The position numbers were made by a program, and so were the translations under genes. Shown here piece by piece: positions 1 to 8,165 of a stretch of 64,000 bases of DNA (positions within the stretch are counted from its first letter, which is position 1; every line of letters starts with the position of its first letter). This DNA is from Planktothrix sp. PCC 11201 (GTDB taxonomy: Bacteria; Cyanobacteriota; Cyanobacteriia; Cyanobacteriales; Microcoleaceae). A model generated the notes under the pieces. It was not told the DNA's origin, made no database searches, and was given only the letters and a program-made list of their open reading frames with translations. The stretch spans positions 187,897 to 251,896 of the forward strand of contig NZ_LT797710.1 of assembly GCF_900009135.1 (NCBI RefSeq), in the 5' to 3' direction.

Positions 1-2
1 AA

Positions 3-1487
3 GAACGGTTAAAACTTGTCGAAAGTCTGAGTAAATACCAAAAGGCGAAACCACTCAGAAGGAAATGGATACCCAAATCCAACGGTGAGGAAAGACCTTT
101 AGGAATCCCAACTATAAACGACAGAGTAAGGCAAGCCTTGGTTAAATCGGCGTTAGAGCCACAATGGGAAGCCAGATTCGAGGGTGAAAGCTACGGGTTC
201 AGACCTGGACGTTCAGCCCACGACGCAATGTCAAGAATCTTCCAAAGCATCAATCAAGGTGAATACTACATCCTAGATGCTGATATCTCAAAGTGCTTTG
301 ACCAGATTAACCATAAACACCTACTGTCCAAAATTGATTGTCCATCAACAATAAAAGCCCAAATCAGACAATGGTTAAAAGCTGGAGTTATGGACAACGG
401 CATATTTAACGCAACAGAGGCAGGCACTCCGCAAGGAGGTGTCATTAGTCCTTTACTTGCAAACATCGCACTAGATGGAATGATTAATTTAGTTAAAAAT
501 TTCTTTCCAAAGAAACCAAATAGCAAAAATTACGCTACCACCATCAGATATGCCGATGATTTCGTGGTAATCAGTCCACAATTAAAAATCATTCAACAGT
601 GCCAAGCCTCCATCGAAAAATGGTTAAAACCTATAGGGTTAGAACTGAAACCAGCCAAAACCCGTATATGCCACACACTGAGAGAAATCGAAGTAAACGG
701 CAAAAAGGTAGCACCAGGATTCGACTTTCTAGGTTGGAATTTTCGCCAATATCCAGTTGGTAAACATCATGCCAGTAAAACTGGTGGTAAAAATCCTAAA
801 TTATTAGGACTCAAAACCCTAATTAAACCTAGTAATAAGGCAATCAACGCTCACGCGAATAAGGTAAAGGAAGTGATAAAAAACCACAAATCCTCACCCC
901 AACACGCATTAATCAAAAACCTAAATCCGGTCATAAGAGGATGGTGCAATTATCATTCCAAAGTCGTTTCTAAAGAAACGTTCTCCTCCTTAGACCACAT
1001 GACATGGCAAAGATTAAGAGCATGGACAGTCAGAAGATGCGGTAAAGCAAGTTATGGAAAACTGAAAAATTATTTCAGGAAAAACGGGAATAGTTCGTGG
1101 AACTTTGAAACCAAAGAGGGTTATAAACTATTAGCCCATCAAGATACATCTATCACCCGTCATGTAACTATAAGACCTGAAGCATCACCCTATGACGGAA
1201 ACTGGACATATTGGAGTACAAGAAAAGGTACATCCTTCGATGTACCCAACAAAGTAGCGTTTCTGCTTAAAAAACAGAAAGGCAAGTGTACCTTCTGTGG
1301 ACAATATTTCACCTCAGAAGACATTGCAGAAATCGACCATATCATTCCTACGTCTTTAGGCGGAAAAAATGACTATAAGAACCTGCAATTACTACACCGC
1401 CATTGTCACGATACTAAAACGGCAACTGATGGGTCTTACAACTCAAAAGAAACCGGATGTTCTGATGATAACAGTCAACTAGACTAG
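3..1487 (+). CDS. Group II intron reverse transcriptase/maturase with HNH endonuclease (5' partial)
   Basis: Multifunctional protein of a mobile group II intron: it helps the intron RNA splice and copies it into DNA at new sites. The frame is already open at base 3 and shows the end of RT block 0 (GIPTINDRVRQ), so the TTG at 138 is internal and the gene starts outside the window. Domains in order are the reverse transcriptase (FRPGRSAHDA, then the catalytic IRYADDF near 543-563), the maturase X domain (around NLNPVIRGWCNYHS) and a C-terminal HNH nuclease (CTFC, IDHIIPTSLGG, HCHD). All catalytic residues look intact. It ends one base before the domain V hairpin, as in chloroplast-like bacterial introns (that class is inferred). 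Confidence 0.95.
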   Translation, partial: ERLKLVESLSKYQKAKPLRRKWIPKSNGEERPLGIPTINDRVRQALVKSALEPQWEARFEGESYGFRPGRSAHDAMSRIFQSINQGEYYILDADISKCFDQINHKHLLSKIDCPSTIKAQIRQWLKAGVMDNGIFNATEAGTPQGGVISPLLANIALDGMINLVKNFFPKKPNSKNYATTIRYADDFVVISPQLKIIQQCQASIEKWLKPIGLELKPAKTRICHTLREIEVNGKKVAPGFDFLGWNFRQYPVGKHHASKTGGKNPKLLGLKTLIKPSNKAINAHANKVKEVIKNHKSSPQHALIKNLNPVIRGWCNYHSKVVSKETFSSLDHMTWQRLRAWTVRRCGKASYGKLKNYFRKNGNSSWNFETKEGYKLLAHQDTSITRHVTIRPEASPYDGNWTYWSTRKGTSFDVPNKVAFLLKKQKGKCTFCGQYFTSEDIAEIDHIIPTSLGGKNDYKNLQLLHRHCHDTKTATDGSYNSKETGCSDDNSQLD

Positions 1488-1560
1488 GAGCCGTGTGCGA
1501 TGAAAGTCGCAAGCACGGTTTTGAATGGGAGTCGGGGGTTGCAAAGCCCCCCTCGACCCC
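1488..1560 (+). ncRNA. Group II intron domains V and VI
   Basis: Directly after the maturase stop, bases 1488-1521 form the typical 34-nt domain V: the strand beginning GAGCCGTGTGCGA pairs with TCGCAAGCACGGTT across a short loop, with the AGC triad at its base. Bases 1522-1560 form a domain VI-like stem in which GTCGGGGG pairs with CCCCCTCGAC. This is the catalytic core and branch-point region of the intron RNA. The branch adenosine was not assigned. Confidence 0.88.
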
Positions 1561-1807
1561 TAATAATCTCCTCTCCTGTTGACTCGTCTATTGTTTCCAT
1601 ATCAAAAATAATTCTACAATCATGGGCAACAGAGCAAGACCACAAACCATCCAGATTTCCCTTTAATTTATGGGTTTTTAGGGATGGGATAAAAGGGTCT
1701 TCAGATAATAAAGTTATTACTGAAATGACTTTTTCTTGCAGTTGGGGATTCTTCTTTACTAATCTTTTAAATGACCTTTTAAAACTATTTTCATAGACTA
1801 TTTTCAT
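1561..1807 (-). pseudogene. RelE-type mRNA interferase toxin, 3' end lost to intron insertion
   Basis: Reading leftward from the ATG at 1807, the product has the RelE/YafQ-like pattern: a basic start (SFKRSFKRLVKKNP), the segment THKLKGNLDGLWSCSV and the strand CRIIFDMETIDESTGEEII. In intact relatives this last strand continues into hydrophobic residues and ends near GTHDEVY. Here, after EEII, the frame enters the intron and runs on through about 25 foreign residues to a stop at 1484. The catalytic C-terminal residues are therefore missing and the toxin is probably inactive. The antitoxin gene starts the operon and ends only three bases before this gene. Confidence 0.85.
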
Positions 1808-1810
1808 GAA

Positions 1811-2026
1811 TTAGTCTGCCAAAAGATTTGCAATTGCTTCTTCCGCAGTGCCACAAAAAGCTGTGCCATTTTTCTTGGCTTCTCGTGTCAGCTTGACAGA
1901 TTTTAGTATTTCTTGTTCTTGTAACTCTAGCCGGCGTTTTTGCAGAAACTCAATCAGTTGATCTCGTTCTTCTGAAGTTAAATTATCAAATGTATTAATC
2001 AAATCTTGTTTAAAAGTGATGTTCAT
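1811..2026 (-). CDS. Antitoxin of a RelE-type toxin-antitoxin pair
   Basis: A 71-residue acidic, helix-rich protein (LTSEERDQLIEFLQKRRLELQEQE) ending GTAEEAIANLLAD. Its size, position and three-base spacing to the RelE-type toxin gene mark it as the cognate antitoxin, which would bind the toxin and repress the operon. It looks intact, although the toxin has lost its end to the intron. I recognise the general type found next to cyanobacterial RelE proteins but not a named antitoxin family. Assignment rests on operon layout plus size. Confidence 0.75.
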   Translation of the reverse strand: MNITFKQDLINTFDNLTSEERDQLIEFLQKRRLELQEQEILKSVKLTREAKKNGTAFCGTAEEAIANLLAD

Positions 2027-2097
2027 ATTAATATTTCATAGTTTTATCAAAATTAAATTGATTATAGCAAAATATTTTTGATGTTCTGAAAATGATC

Positions 2098-2187
2098 GCC
2101 CGATAAAATATCAAAAGGGCGATCGCATCTTCTAAATAAAGAACGATCACACTTTCGGAAAAAAAGGGTGATCGCAATAAAAAGTAA
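2098..2187. repeat. HIP1-rich dispersed spacer repeat, copy A
   Basis: Intergenic segment with GGGCGATCGCATCTTCTAAA followed by degenerate versions (AACGATCACACTTTCGG, GGGTGATCGC). The same modules recur at 3160-3245 and 4055-4216. The core is the cyanobacterial HIP1 octamer GCGATCGC. Confidence 0.75.
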
Positions 2188-2235
2188 GTAATTTTTTTTG
2201 CTACACTCAAGGTATCATCCTAGTTTGTAATCCAG

Positions 2236-2724
2236 ATGAACACGATCTCGATCACTATTTCAGATGAACGCCTTCTCAAGTTAAAACAAGTCGCCAACGA
2301 ACTGAATCTGTCGATAGAAGAATTAGTTTTAATAGGCATAGAAAACTTCCTCGCCCGGGGAGAATTTTCTTCACCAAATACTGCTAAAAATAGCCCTAAC
2401 AACAATGCTGAAATTTCCACAGAGGTAGTTGAGAAATTTTATGTACTAGCCTCCGATTGGGAGAAAGAGGTTTCTGGAATGTCTTCAACTGCCCAAATAT
2501 CTGAGCATCCGGCCTATCAGGAAATTATTAATATGGGAACTAAAATAGTGCCGCTTTTGCTATTAGAACTGAAAAATAATCCGCTTTACTGGTTATCAGC
2601 GTTGAGTGCAATTACGGGTGAAAATCCGATTAAACCAGAACAAAGGGGGCGGGTAAAACAGATGGCATCAGCTTGGATAGAGTGGGGTAAAAATCAAGGT
2701 TACGCGATCGAAGATAATGTATAG
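2236..2724 (+). CDS. Uncharacterised protein, first gene of an overlapping pair
   Basis: I do not recognise a named function for this 162-residue protein. The N-terminal 45 residues (ISITISDERLLKLKQVANEL, then SIEELVLIGIENFLAR) look like a ribbon-helix-helix DNA-binding unit: one beta strand and two helices. A polar linker follows, and the C-terminal 90 residues are a helical module (HPAYQEIINMG, LLLLELKNNPLYWLSAL, MASAWIEWGKNQG). It overlaps the next gene by 8 bases, so the two are probably translated together. The layout resembles an antitoxin or regulator upstream of an effector, but that is inference. HIP1-rich repeats lie on both sides of the pair. Confidence 0.7.
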   Translation: MNTISITISDERLLKLKQVANELNLSIEELVLIGIENFLARGEFSSPNTAKNSPNNNAEISTEVVEKFYVLASDWEKEVSGMSSTAQISEHPAYQEIINMGTKIVPLLLLELKNNPLYWLSALSAITGENPIKPEQRGRVKQMASAWIEWGKNQGYAIEDNV

Positions 2725-3157
2725 AAGACCAGAACTTGAAGTTAAGTGGCCAAATTTATCCCGCACCGATTATCAAGTTACCAGCCCCAAATCTCAAGAA
2801 TATAACTGCTTTGCATGGGCGGCGGCGGAAAATGATCGTTGGTGGCAACCGATACCTGGAGAGCAATTTTATTGGCCAGAAGGTGTGCCACAAGAGGAGA
2901 CTATAGCAGCCTATATTCAGGCTTATCAAACACTGGGATATGAAATTTGTCAGGGCGATGGATTAGAAGTTGGATATCAGAAAATAGCGATATATGTTGA
3001 CTCAAGCGGTATTCCAACTCATGCAGCTAGACAATTAGCTAATGGTAAGTGGACGAGTAAGCTGGGCTGGTTGGAAGATATTGAACACGAATTGGATGGG
3101 TTGGTTGGCGACAGGTACGGAGTTGTCGCTCAAATTCTCAAACGTGCGGTAAATTAG
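2717..3157 (+). CDS. Uncharacterised protein with conserved-looking Cys and His motifs (possibly DUF7689)
   Basis: A 146-residue protein with no signal peptide and no membrane segment. Striking motifs are YNCFAWAAAEND (Cys31), PTHAARQL (His102), GKWTSKLG and DIEH (His124). A Cys near the N-terminus, followed by a His at the start of a strand and then further polar residues, is the layout of papain/NlpC-like enzymes, so a hydrolase or transferase is possible; this is inference. I believe the family carries the number DUF7689 but cannot check it here. Its ATG sits inside the end of the upstream gene, which implies co-translation and a shared role. Confidence 0.7.
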   Translation: MYRRPELEVKWPNLSRTDYQVTSPKSQEYNCFAWAAAENDRWWQPIPGEQFYWPEGVPQEETIAAYIQAYQTLGYEICQGDGLEVGYQKIAIYVDSSGIPTHAARQLANGKWTSKLGWLEDIEHELDGLVGDRYGVVAQILKRAVN

Positions 3158-3159
3158 GA

Positions 3160-3245
3160 AAGGGCGATCGCATCTTGTAAAAAAAGAGCGATCGCCCCTA
3201 ATAAAAAAGGAGCGATACCAGCACATTTCAAATTAAAATAGTAGG
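3160..3245. repeat. HIP1-rich dispersed spacer repeat, copy B
   Basis: Contains GGGCGATCGCATCTTGTAAA, then GAGCGATCGCCCCTAATAAA, then GGAGCGATACCAG, and ends AGTAGGCAGT. The order is the same as in copy C at 4130-4216, and copy A shares the first module. It sits directly after the gene pair at 2236-3157. Confidence 0.75.
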
Positions 3246-3363
3246 CAGTAGGAAATCAAGTGACAAAAAGTCACCGAAACAAAATAACCATCTCAGAAAC
3301 CATCATACATGAACTATCATCTAACTTTTATGGGATAAAAATAAAAAGTTATTTGCAGTTAGG

Positions 3364-3777
3364 TTATGATGGTAAAATTTGAAATCCAGCTTGAATGAAA
3401 TGATGATCTAAGGTTAAAGCTGTAACAATCTCTCGTTCTTCCATAACGATAAATGATAAACAATCAGTGAGGGAATAAGATTTGTCTTTATGCTTTTGAA
3501 AATATTGCCATCCCTGATTAAAGAAAGTCCGATCAATCTCTATCAACTCTATATCAGGACTTTCCAAGAGACGATTACCGACTTCAACAGCCTTATAATG
3601 AAAGTTGCGACTATTAAAAAAAGTGACAACTTCATCAAAAACATAAGTTGTGGTTACTAAAAAAGGTTTGGAGCTTGCTAAAGCTGCCCAATTTTGTAAT
3701 ACTTTTTTATGAGCGTCTTCATTTCTTATTTCCAGAGCTAAAATATGGCTGGTATCTAAAAAATAGATATTTTTCAT
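3364..3777 (-). CDS. vapC: PIN-domain toxin, VapC family
   Basis: A 137-residue PIN-domain RNase of a type II toxin-antitoxin pair; such toxins cleave specific RNAs. The acidic residues of the metal site are in place: Asp8 in FLDTSH, Glu49 in VFDEV, Asp105 in SLTDCLSF and Asp124 in TLDHHF. Length is normal for the family. The start ATG overlaps the antitoxin stop (ATGA), so the two are translationally coupled. The gene looks intact. The RNA target cannot be read from sequence. Confidence 0.88.
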   Translation of the reverse strand: MKNIYFLDTSHILALEIRNEDAHKKVLQNWAALASSKPFLVTTTYVFDEVVTFFNSRNFHYKAVEVGNRLLESPDIELIEIDRTFFNQGWQYFQKHKDKSYSLTDCLSFIVMEEREIVTALTLDHHFIQAGFQILPS

Positions 3778-3983
3778 GGAATATACAGATAATGATCATG
3801 GTTAACTGCGCCATCTTTTACATCACATTCCACAGGGTTTGAACCTAAATCCCAAATAGAAGATTCTTTTTTGATACCCGTAATAATAATTTTTTCCTGT
3901 TCTTGAATGATTTCAAACTCTTGGTCTTTTCCTAACATTTCTTTAGGTATTAATAATCCTTGCTCTGTTGCTGTTAATCTCAT
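3774..3983 (-). CDS. vapB: VapB-type antitoxin, AbrB-like
   Basis: A 69-residue protein whose N-terminal half (RLTATEQGLLIPKEMLG, then EFEIIQEQEKIIITGI) follows the swapped-hairpin SpoVT/AbrB pattern of VapB antitoxins. The C-terminal tail (DVKDGAVNHDHYLYIP) would be the toxin-binding part. It is the first gene of the pair and overlaps vapC by 4 bases. By family knowledge it neutralises VapC and represses the shared promoter, which should lie in the AT-rich spacer at 3984-4054. Confidence 0.8.
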   Translation of the reverse strand: MRLTATEQGLLIPKEMLGKDQEFEIIQEQEKIIITGIKKESSIWDLGSNPVECDVKDGAVNHDHYLYIP

Positions 3984-4054
3984 TTAAAATTACCTCAATT
4001 GATTATGTTATTTAATCTGTCGAGTGATTTAGGCTATTCAATTATAATCTATTG

Positions 4055-4216
4055 TGGGGGCGATCGCACTTTCGGAAAAAAAGCCTGATCGCATCTTCTA
4101 AACAAAAACTATCGCCCCGTAAAAAATTAAAAGGGCGATCGCATCTTCTAAATAAAGAGCGATCGCCCCTAATAAAAAAGGAGCGATACCAGTATATTTC
4201 AACTTAGAATAGTGGG
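4055..4216. repeat. HIP1-rich dispersed spacer repeat, copy C (double unit)
   Basis: Longest copy. The first half has GGGGCGATCGCACTTTCGG and degenerate GATCGCATCTTCTAAA modules, close to copy A. The second half repeats the order of copy B (GGGCGATCGCATCTTCTAAA, GAGCGATCGCCCCTAATAAA, GGAGCGATACCAG, ending GTGGGCAGT). With copies A and B it brackets the unknown gene pair and the VapBC genes. Bases 4217-4329 hold nothing else recognisable. Confidence 0.78.
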
Positions 4217-4329
4217 CAGTGATAAAGTAGTTTCTGAAGTTGACGCTGGATTAGTCACAGCCGAATTTGTATTCGTAATCTTGAGAATGCTCTGCATTGG
4301 AACCTGGGAAATGAGGGAAACAGGGATAG

Positions 4330-6729
4330 CTAACGATAAAGCTTAACAAGTCCTTTCCTTACAGCATCCTGAAACACCGATGCAACATCTAAGCGTCCAC
4401 TATTAGCAGGAAATTGTGGACTCAATGGATTAGACATATTGACGGAAGCCCGACCGTTATGAACTTCCACATGAGTATGAGAGCCAAAGCTATTTCCCGT
4501 ATTGCCTTCTCGACCAATTAAAGAACCGGGTGAGATGGTTTTTCCTTTCATAGATTCATTAATAGAACCCTCTTGCAAGTGACAATATATGAAGGTTTTA
4601 TTCAAATCCTTATTATAAATTGCTACTGTCCCATTATATCCCCAGTATTTAGATGAAATCTCCTTCCCATTTTTAGCCTCAATAACCTCTCCACCAACCA
4701 TTGCATATAGTCGATTATCTCCATCAACTCCATCTGTAGCACTATCATCAGAATCAAATGCTGATGTGCCATCATGTATTTTGCGACTAAAACCATTGGA
4801 AATATTATCTTGATAAAGTGAACCCAAGTAATCAGAATCTTTGTAAATGTAGCTCGGATTGGGTTGAAAATTTCCAGGATTGGTTGGTTGGGACGGAGGT
4901 GGGGCAGCATAAGGATATGACGATGCTCCATCTATTTGAGGAGCCAAATTAACACCACTACCGTTCATAGCAGCCATATCAGGTACATTTCCTACTTTAC
5001 GGAAGTTACCTGCTGAGAATGTGTAAAACTGCGCATCACCAGAATTTTTTGATTGACGAATGATGTCATCAGCCCCTCCGCCAGTGAAATCACCGACAAT
5101 TAGGTTGGCAACATTACCATTCATCATACCCATATCATTTATATTGACGGAGTTTTGGAATGTTCCATCTCCTTTGGAAATAAAGATGTTTACGTCATTA
5201 CCGCCATCCACCCATCCACCTTTTTCTTGACGAATGAAATCTGTTTTGGTATCTCCATTGAAGTCACCAGAAATTAAATTTATTAAGTCACCGTTCATCC
5301 AAGAACTATCGGGCAGAACAGTTTGTTGTTTGAAGCCCCAAGACCCATTGGATAGATAAACCTCAGCATCACGAGTATTATTTATCCAGGAACCTTTTTC
5401 TTGGCGGATCAGGTCAGTTATTCCATTCCCATCAAAGTCTCCAGCGATTAAATTGGTATAATTACCGTTCATAGCAGCCATATCTGGTACATCTTTGACT
5501 TTGACAAAATTGCCGTTGGAATAAGTATAGAATTGAGTATCATTTACGCCATTTACCCAGTTACCTTTTTCTTGACGGATTATGTCGTCAGTCCCATTAC
5601 CATTAAAATCACCGACAATTAGATTGACATTATTGCCATTCATAGAAGTCATTTCATTCATGTTGACGGGGTTTTGGAAAGTTCCATCACCTTTGGAAAT
5701 AAAGATTTGTACATCATTACCGCCATCCACCCAGGAACCTTTTTCTTGACGAATGAAATCTGTTTTGGCATCTCCATTGAAGTCACCATAGATGAAATTT
5801 GCCAAGTCACCGTTCATCCAATAACCATCGGGCAGAACACTTTGCTGTTTAAAGCCCCAAGATCCATTGGATAGATAAACTTCAGCATCACGACTATTAT
5901 TTATCCATGAACCTTTTTCTTGACGGAGCAGATCACTTATGTTATCGCCATTAAAGTCTCTTTGTTTCTTTATTCTTGACTGCTCAATAGGAAAGTTAAT
6001 CCCGCCTATGATTGCAGTACCACTATCATCTTTAGCTTTCAGCTTTAAAAGTTCCTGTGGCTCCAATGTCTTCCCCTGCACAACCGCCCCAAAAATCGCC
6101 CCCTCATCTCCGGGTGCATCCGTAATATTCAACCGCGCATCAATAGAATGCCCGATTTCTTCCAACAACACATCGGCCACCGCCGCCGGATTTGCGCTAT
6201 TCCCAGCCAATAATTCTCTCGATAAATAAATCGTATCTGTCGCCCCTGCAAAAGCCCCATTCGCCCCACCAATTTCGGCAGACGAGACAAATTTAACTGG
6301 GGGAATTAAACTAAAATCACCGTTTAACCAATCTTGGGTTAGAACATTTGCAGCTTGAGTATCCCAACTTTCTCCAAAGGCTAAATTCATCTTTTTGACA
6401 AAATTAGGAACCTTTGCAAACTGGGTTAATTGTTCCTTGACAATATCCATTGCTTCACCCGTCAACCCATCGAAAGAATTGTCATTCGGTAACGTTATAT
6501 TCGGGTCAATAGTTGCAATTGATCCTTGAATTTGAGCCAGCAATAAACTATCAGAGGGGTTTGGCGTGAGTGTTGTAATATTGGGGCTTTGATTAATATG
6601 ACCGATTAATAAGTCAGATTGTAGAACAACTACTGGATTAGTTTCCTGACTAGGGTTCCAATTCAAAGCAGAAAAACTGGCAGATGGGAGCAAATTCTGA
6701 CTAGGATCTTGCGAAAGTGGATTAGACAT
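4330..6729 (-). CDS. Modular protein: zincin-like motif, six FG-GAP repeats, M23 peptidase domain
   Basis: A 799-residue protein, probably secreted, although no classical signal peptide is visible. Residues 85-235 form a domain with LLEEIGHSIDARL (about 188-200) followed by APGDEGAIFG, a pattern I know from cyanobacterial zinc-protease-like proteins; the first His of HExxH is replaced by Glu. Residues 258-606 are six FG-GAP-type repeats with calcium-loop motifs such as DFNGDNISDL, built as two near-identical triplets of about 173 residues. The C-terminus is an M23-type metallopeptidase: KIHDGTSAFD, FIYCHLQ and GSHTHVEVH supply the zinc ligands. M23 enzymes cut peptidoglycan cross-bridges. An SD-like GGAA precedes the ATG. 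The substrate is unknown; a wall-active or extracellular role is inferred. Confidence 0.82.
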   Translation of the reverse strand: MSNPLSQDPSQNLLPSASFSALNWNPSQETNPVVVLQSDLLIGHINQSPNITTLTPNPSDSLLLAQIQGSIATIDPNITLPNDNSFDGLTGEAMDIVKEQLTQFAKVPNFVKKMNLAFGESWDTQAANVLTQDWLNGDFSLIPPVKFVSSAEIGGANGAFAGATDTIYLSRELLAGNSANPAAVADVLLEEIGHSIDARLNITDAPGDEGAIFGAVVQGKTLEPQELLKLKAKDDSGTAIIGGINFPIEQSRIKKQRDFNGDNISDLLRQEKGSWINNSRDAEVYLSNGSWGFKQQSVLPDGYWMNGDLANFIYGDFNGDAKTDFIRQEKGSWVDGGNDVQIFISKGDGTFQNPVNMNEMTSMNGNNVNLIVGDFNGNGTDDIIRQEKGNWVNGVNDTQFYTYSNGNFVKVKDVPDMAAMNGNYTNLIAGDFDGNGITDLIRQEKGSWINNTRDAEVYLSNGSWGFKQQTVLPDSSWMNGDLINLISGDFNGDTKTDFIRQEKGGWVDGGNDVNIFISKGDGTFQNSVNINDMGMMNGNVANLIVGDFTGGGADDIIRQSKNSGDAQFYTFSAGNFRKVGNVPDMAAMNGSGVNLAPQIDGASSYPYAAPPPSQPTNPGNFQPNPSYIYKDSDYLGSLYQDNISNGFSRKIHDGTSAFDSDDSATDGVDGDNRLYAMVGGEVIEAKNGKEISSKYWGYNGTVAIYNKDLNKTFIYCHLQEGSINESMKGKTISPGSLIGREGNTGNSFGSHTHVEVHNGRASVNMSNPLSPQFPANSGRLDVASVFQDAVRKGLVKLYR

Positions 6730-6964
6730 ATATCTTCCCTGAATTTAGGTGAGGTAAAAGTGAGATAATTTTGATAAATATAATTAACTGACTCAAGTAA
6801 CTGATTTAAAAAATAGTATGGATGAAAAACCTGTTTTTGTAAAGTAATAAAACATCACTTTTAAGCAGATAATTAAAATTGTTTTCATCATAAATTGTCA
6901 TAATATTTTGAAAAATGTCATGTTAAATCACAAAAAGTCTGATATCCTAGTGAAAATACTGATA

Positions 6965-8151
6965 AGCTGCTACGCAGCTTGATTGTATAATAGAAGATTA
7001 AGTATTTTTAGGGATATAACCCCCAATGCCAGCCAAAAATCATCTGTCTAAAGAGCAAAAAGAAAGATTACTTAAAGAAATGAAAGAAAATCAAAATGCT
7101 CAAATTAGAGAAAGGATTTTAATTTTATTATTAATGAATGAGGGAAAAACCTATCAAAAGATAGCCAATTTTTTAGAAATTTCCTATCCGACAGTAGCGT
7201 ACTGGGCTGTTCATGGTGATCCCGATAAAATGGAGAGTTTTATAGATGGAAGAAGCCAAGGAAACTTTCGGAAAGCTACGGCTGAATATGAAGAAATGTT
7301 ACTAAAAGTAGTAGAAAAAGAACCATCAGAATACGGATATGAATTTGGGAGATGGACAGGAAATAGATTAGCAACATATTTAGAGCAAGCAACAGGAATT
7401 AAGTTGAGTGGCTCTCAAGTCAGGAGAATATTACAAAGAAAAAAGTACGTTTACCTTTGGGCAAAGTACAGCTTAGAGGACAAACAAAATCCGGTACACA
7501 GGAAAGCATTTAAAGAGAAATTGTTAGAGTATTTAAAAATAGAAAAAGAATCACCTGAACGCTTGCAAGTATGGTTTTGGGATGAAGTAGGATTTAGTTT
7601 GAGAGTAATAAGAAGAAAAACCTGGGGGAAAAAGGGAAGCCGAAAAAAAGTAACAGGACAAAGAAGGAAAGGAAGAGTAAATCTAATGGGAGGGTTAAGG
7701 TATAGCGATAAAAAAAGAATAAATTTTGTGATTAAGAAAGGAGAATCGGAGACCTTTTATCAACAAATCAAAGCTTTACATAATTGGATTGTTGAAGAAT
7801 GGATAGAGTCGGGAAAATTAGCCGAAGAATTTTTAGAAACTGGGCCTAAATTAGTAATAATTTTAGACAATGCTAGTTTTCATAAAAAGAAAGAGATTTT
7901 AGAGAGAATAGAAGCAGAAATGCCGAATATTAGGTTAGAGTTTTTGCCCCCTTACAGCCCTGACTTTAATTTAATTGAATTGGTTTGGCACTCAGCTAAA
8001 GAATATATTGCTCATCGGCTATTTGAATCAGTAGAGCAGTTAGAAGAATTATTGAATAAATTGTTAAACGAAGGAGATTTAATCATTAATTGGTCTCGCA
8101 AAATTAAAAACAAAGGAAATGCTATTTATTAAATCAAGCTGCGTAGCAGCT
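6965..8151 (+). mobile_element. Complete IS630-family insertion sequence
   Basis: A 1187-bp element bounded by perfect 20-bp inverted repeats (6965-6984 and 8132-8151, outer end AGCTGCTACGCAGCTTGATT) and flanked by the duplicated TA dinucleotide at 6963-6964 and 8152-8153, the hallmark target of this family. Each end is itself a small hairpin (AAGCTGC, loop TAC, GCAGCTT). One intact transposase gene fills the element, and its stop codon touches the right inverted repeat. The perfect ends suggest recent insertion. Confidence 0.93.
7026..8132 (+). CDS. IS630-family transposase
   Basis: A 368-residue DDE transposase. The N-terminal third has helix-turn-helix units (TYQKIANFLEISYPTVAYW) for binding the inverted repeats. 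The catalytic triad is visible as Asp186 in WFWDEVGF, Asp281 in VIILDNASFH and Glu319 in PPYSPDFNLIELVW, the standard IS630/Tc1-mariner signature. The gene is uninterrupted and full length, so the element may be active. It lies wholly within the perfect inverted repeats. Confidence 0.95.
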   Translation: MPAKNHLSKEQKERLLKEMKENQNAQIRERILILLLMNEGKTYQKIANFLEISYPTVAYWAVHGDPDKMESFIDGRSQGNFRKATAEYEEMLLKVVEKEPSEYGYEFGRWTGNRLATYLEQATGIKLSGSQVRRILQRKKYVYLWAKYSLEDKQNPVHRKAFKEKLLEYLKIEKESPERLQVWFWDEVGFSLRVIRRKTWGKKGSRKKVTGQRRKGRVNLMGGLRYSDKKRINFVIKKGESETFYQQIKALHNWIVEEWIESGKLAEEFLETGPKLVIILDNASFHKKKEILERIEAEMPNIRLEFLPPYSPDFNLIELVWHSAKEYIAHRLFESVEQLEELLNKLLNEGDLIINWSRKIKNKGNAIY

Positions 8152-8165
8152 TATTTTGTGGAGTT

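Larger units (their letters stand above)
1..1560 (+). mobile_element. Group II intron, 3' portion (5' end outside window)
   Basis: The window opens inside a group II intron. Visible parts are most of the intron-encoded protein, then a domain V hairpin directly after its stop codon, then a domain VI stem. The 3' boundary is placed at 1560/1561 because the leftward reading frame of a RelE-type toxin is normal up to 1561 and turns into intron sequence beyond it. The intron lies antisense to that toxin gene, so splicing cannot repair the toxin mRNA. Domain I, the 5' exon and the 5' splice site are not in the window. Confidence 0.9.

Noticed and set aside
2028-2210. 60-codon leftward frame upstream of the antitoxin
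   Set aside because: It consists largely of the HIP1-rich repeat and AT-rich promoter DNA.
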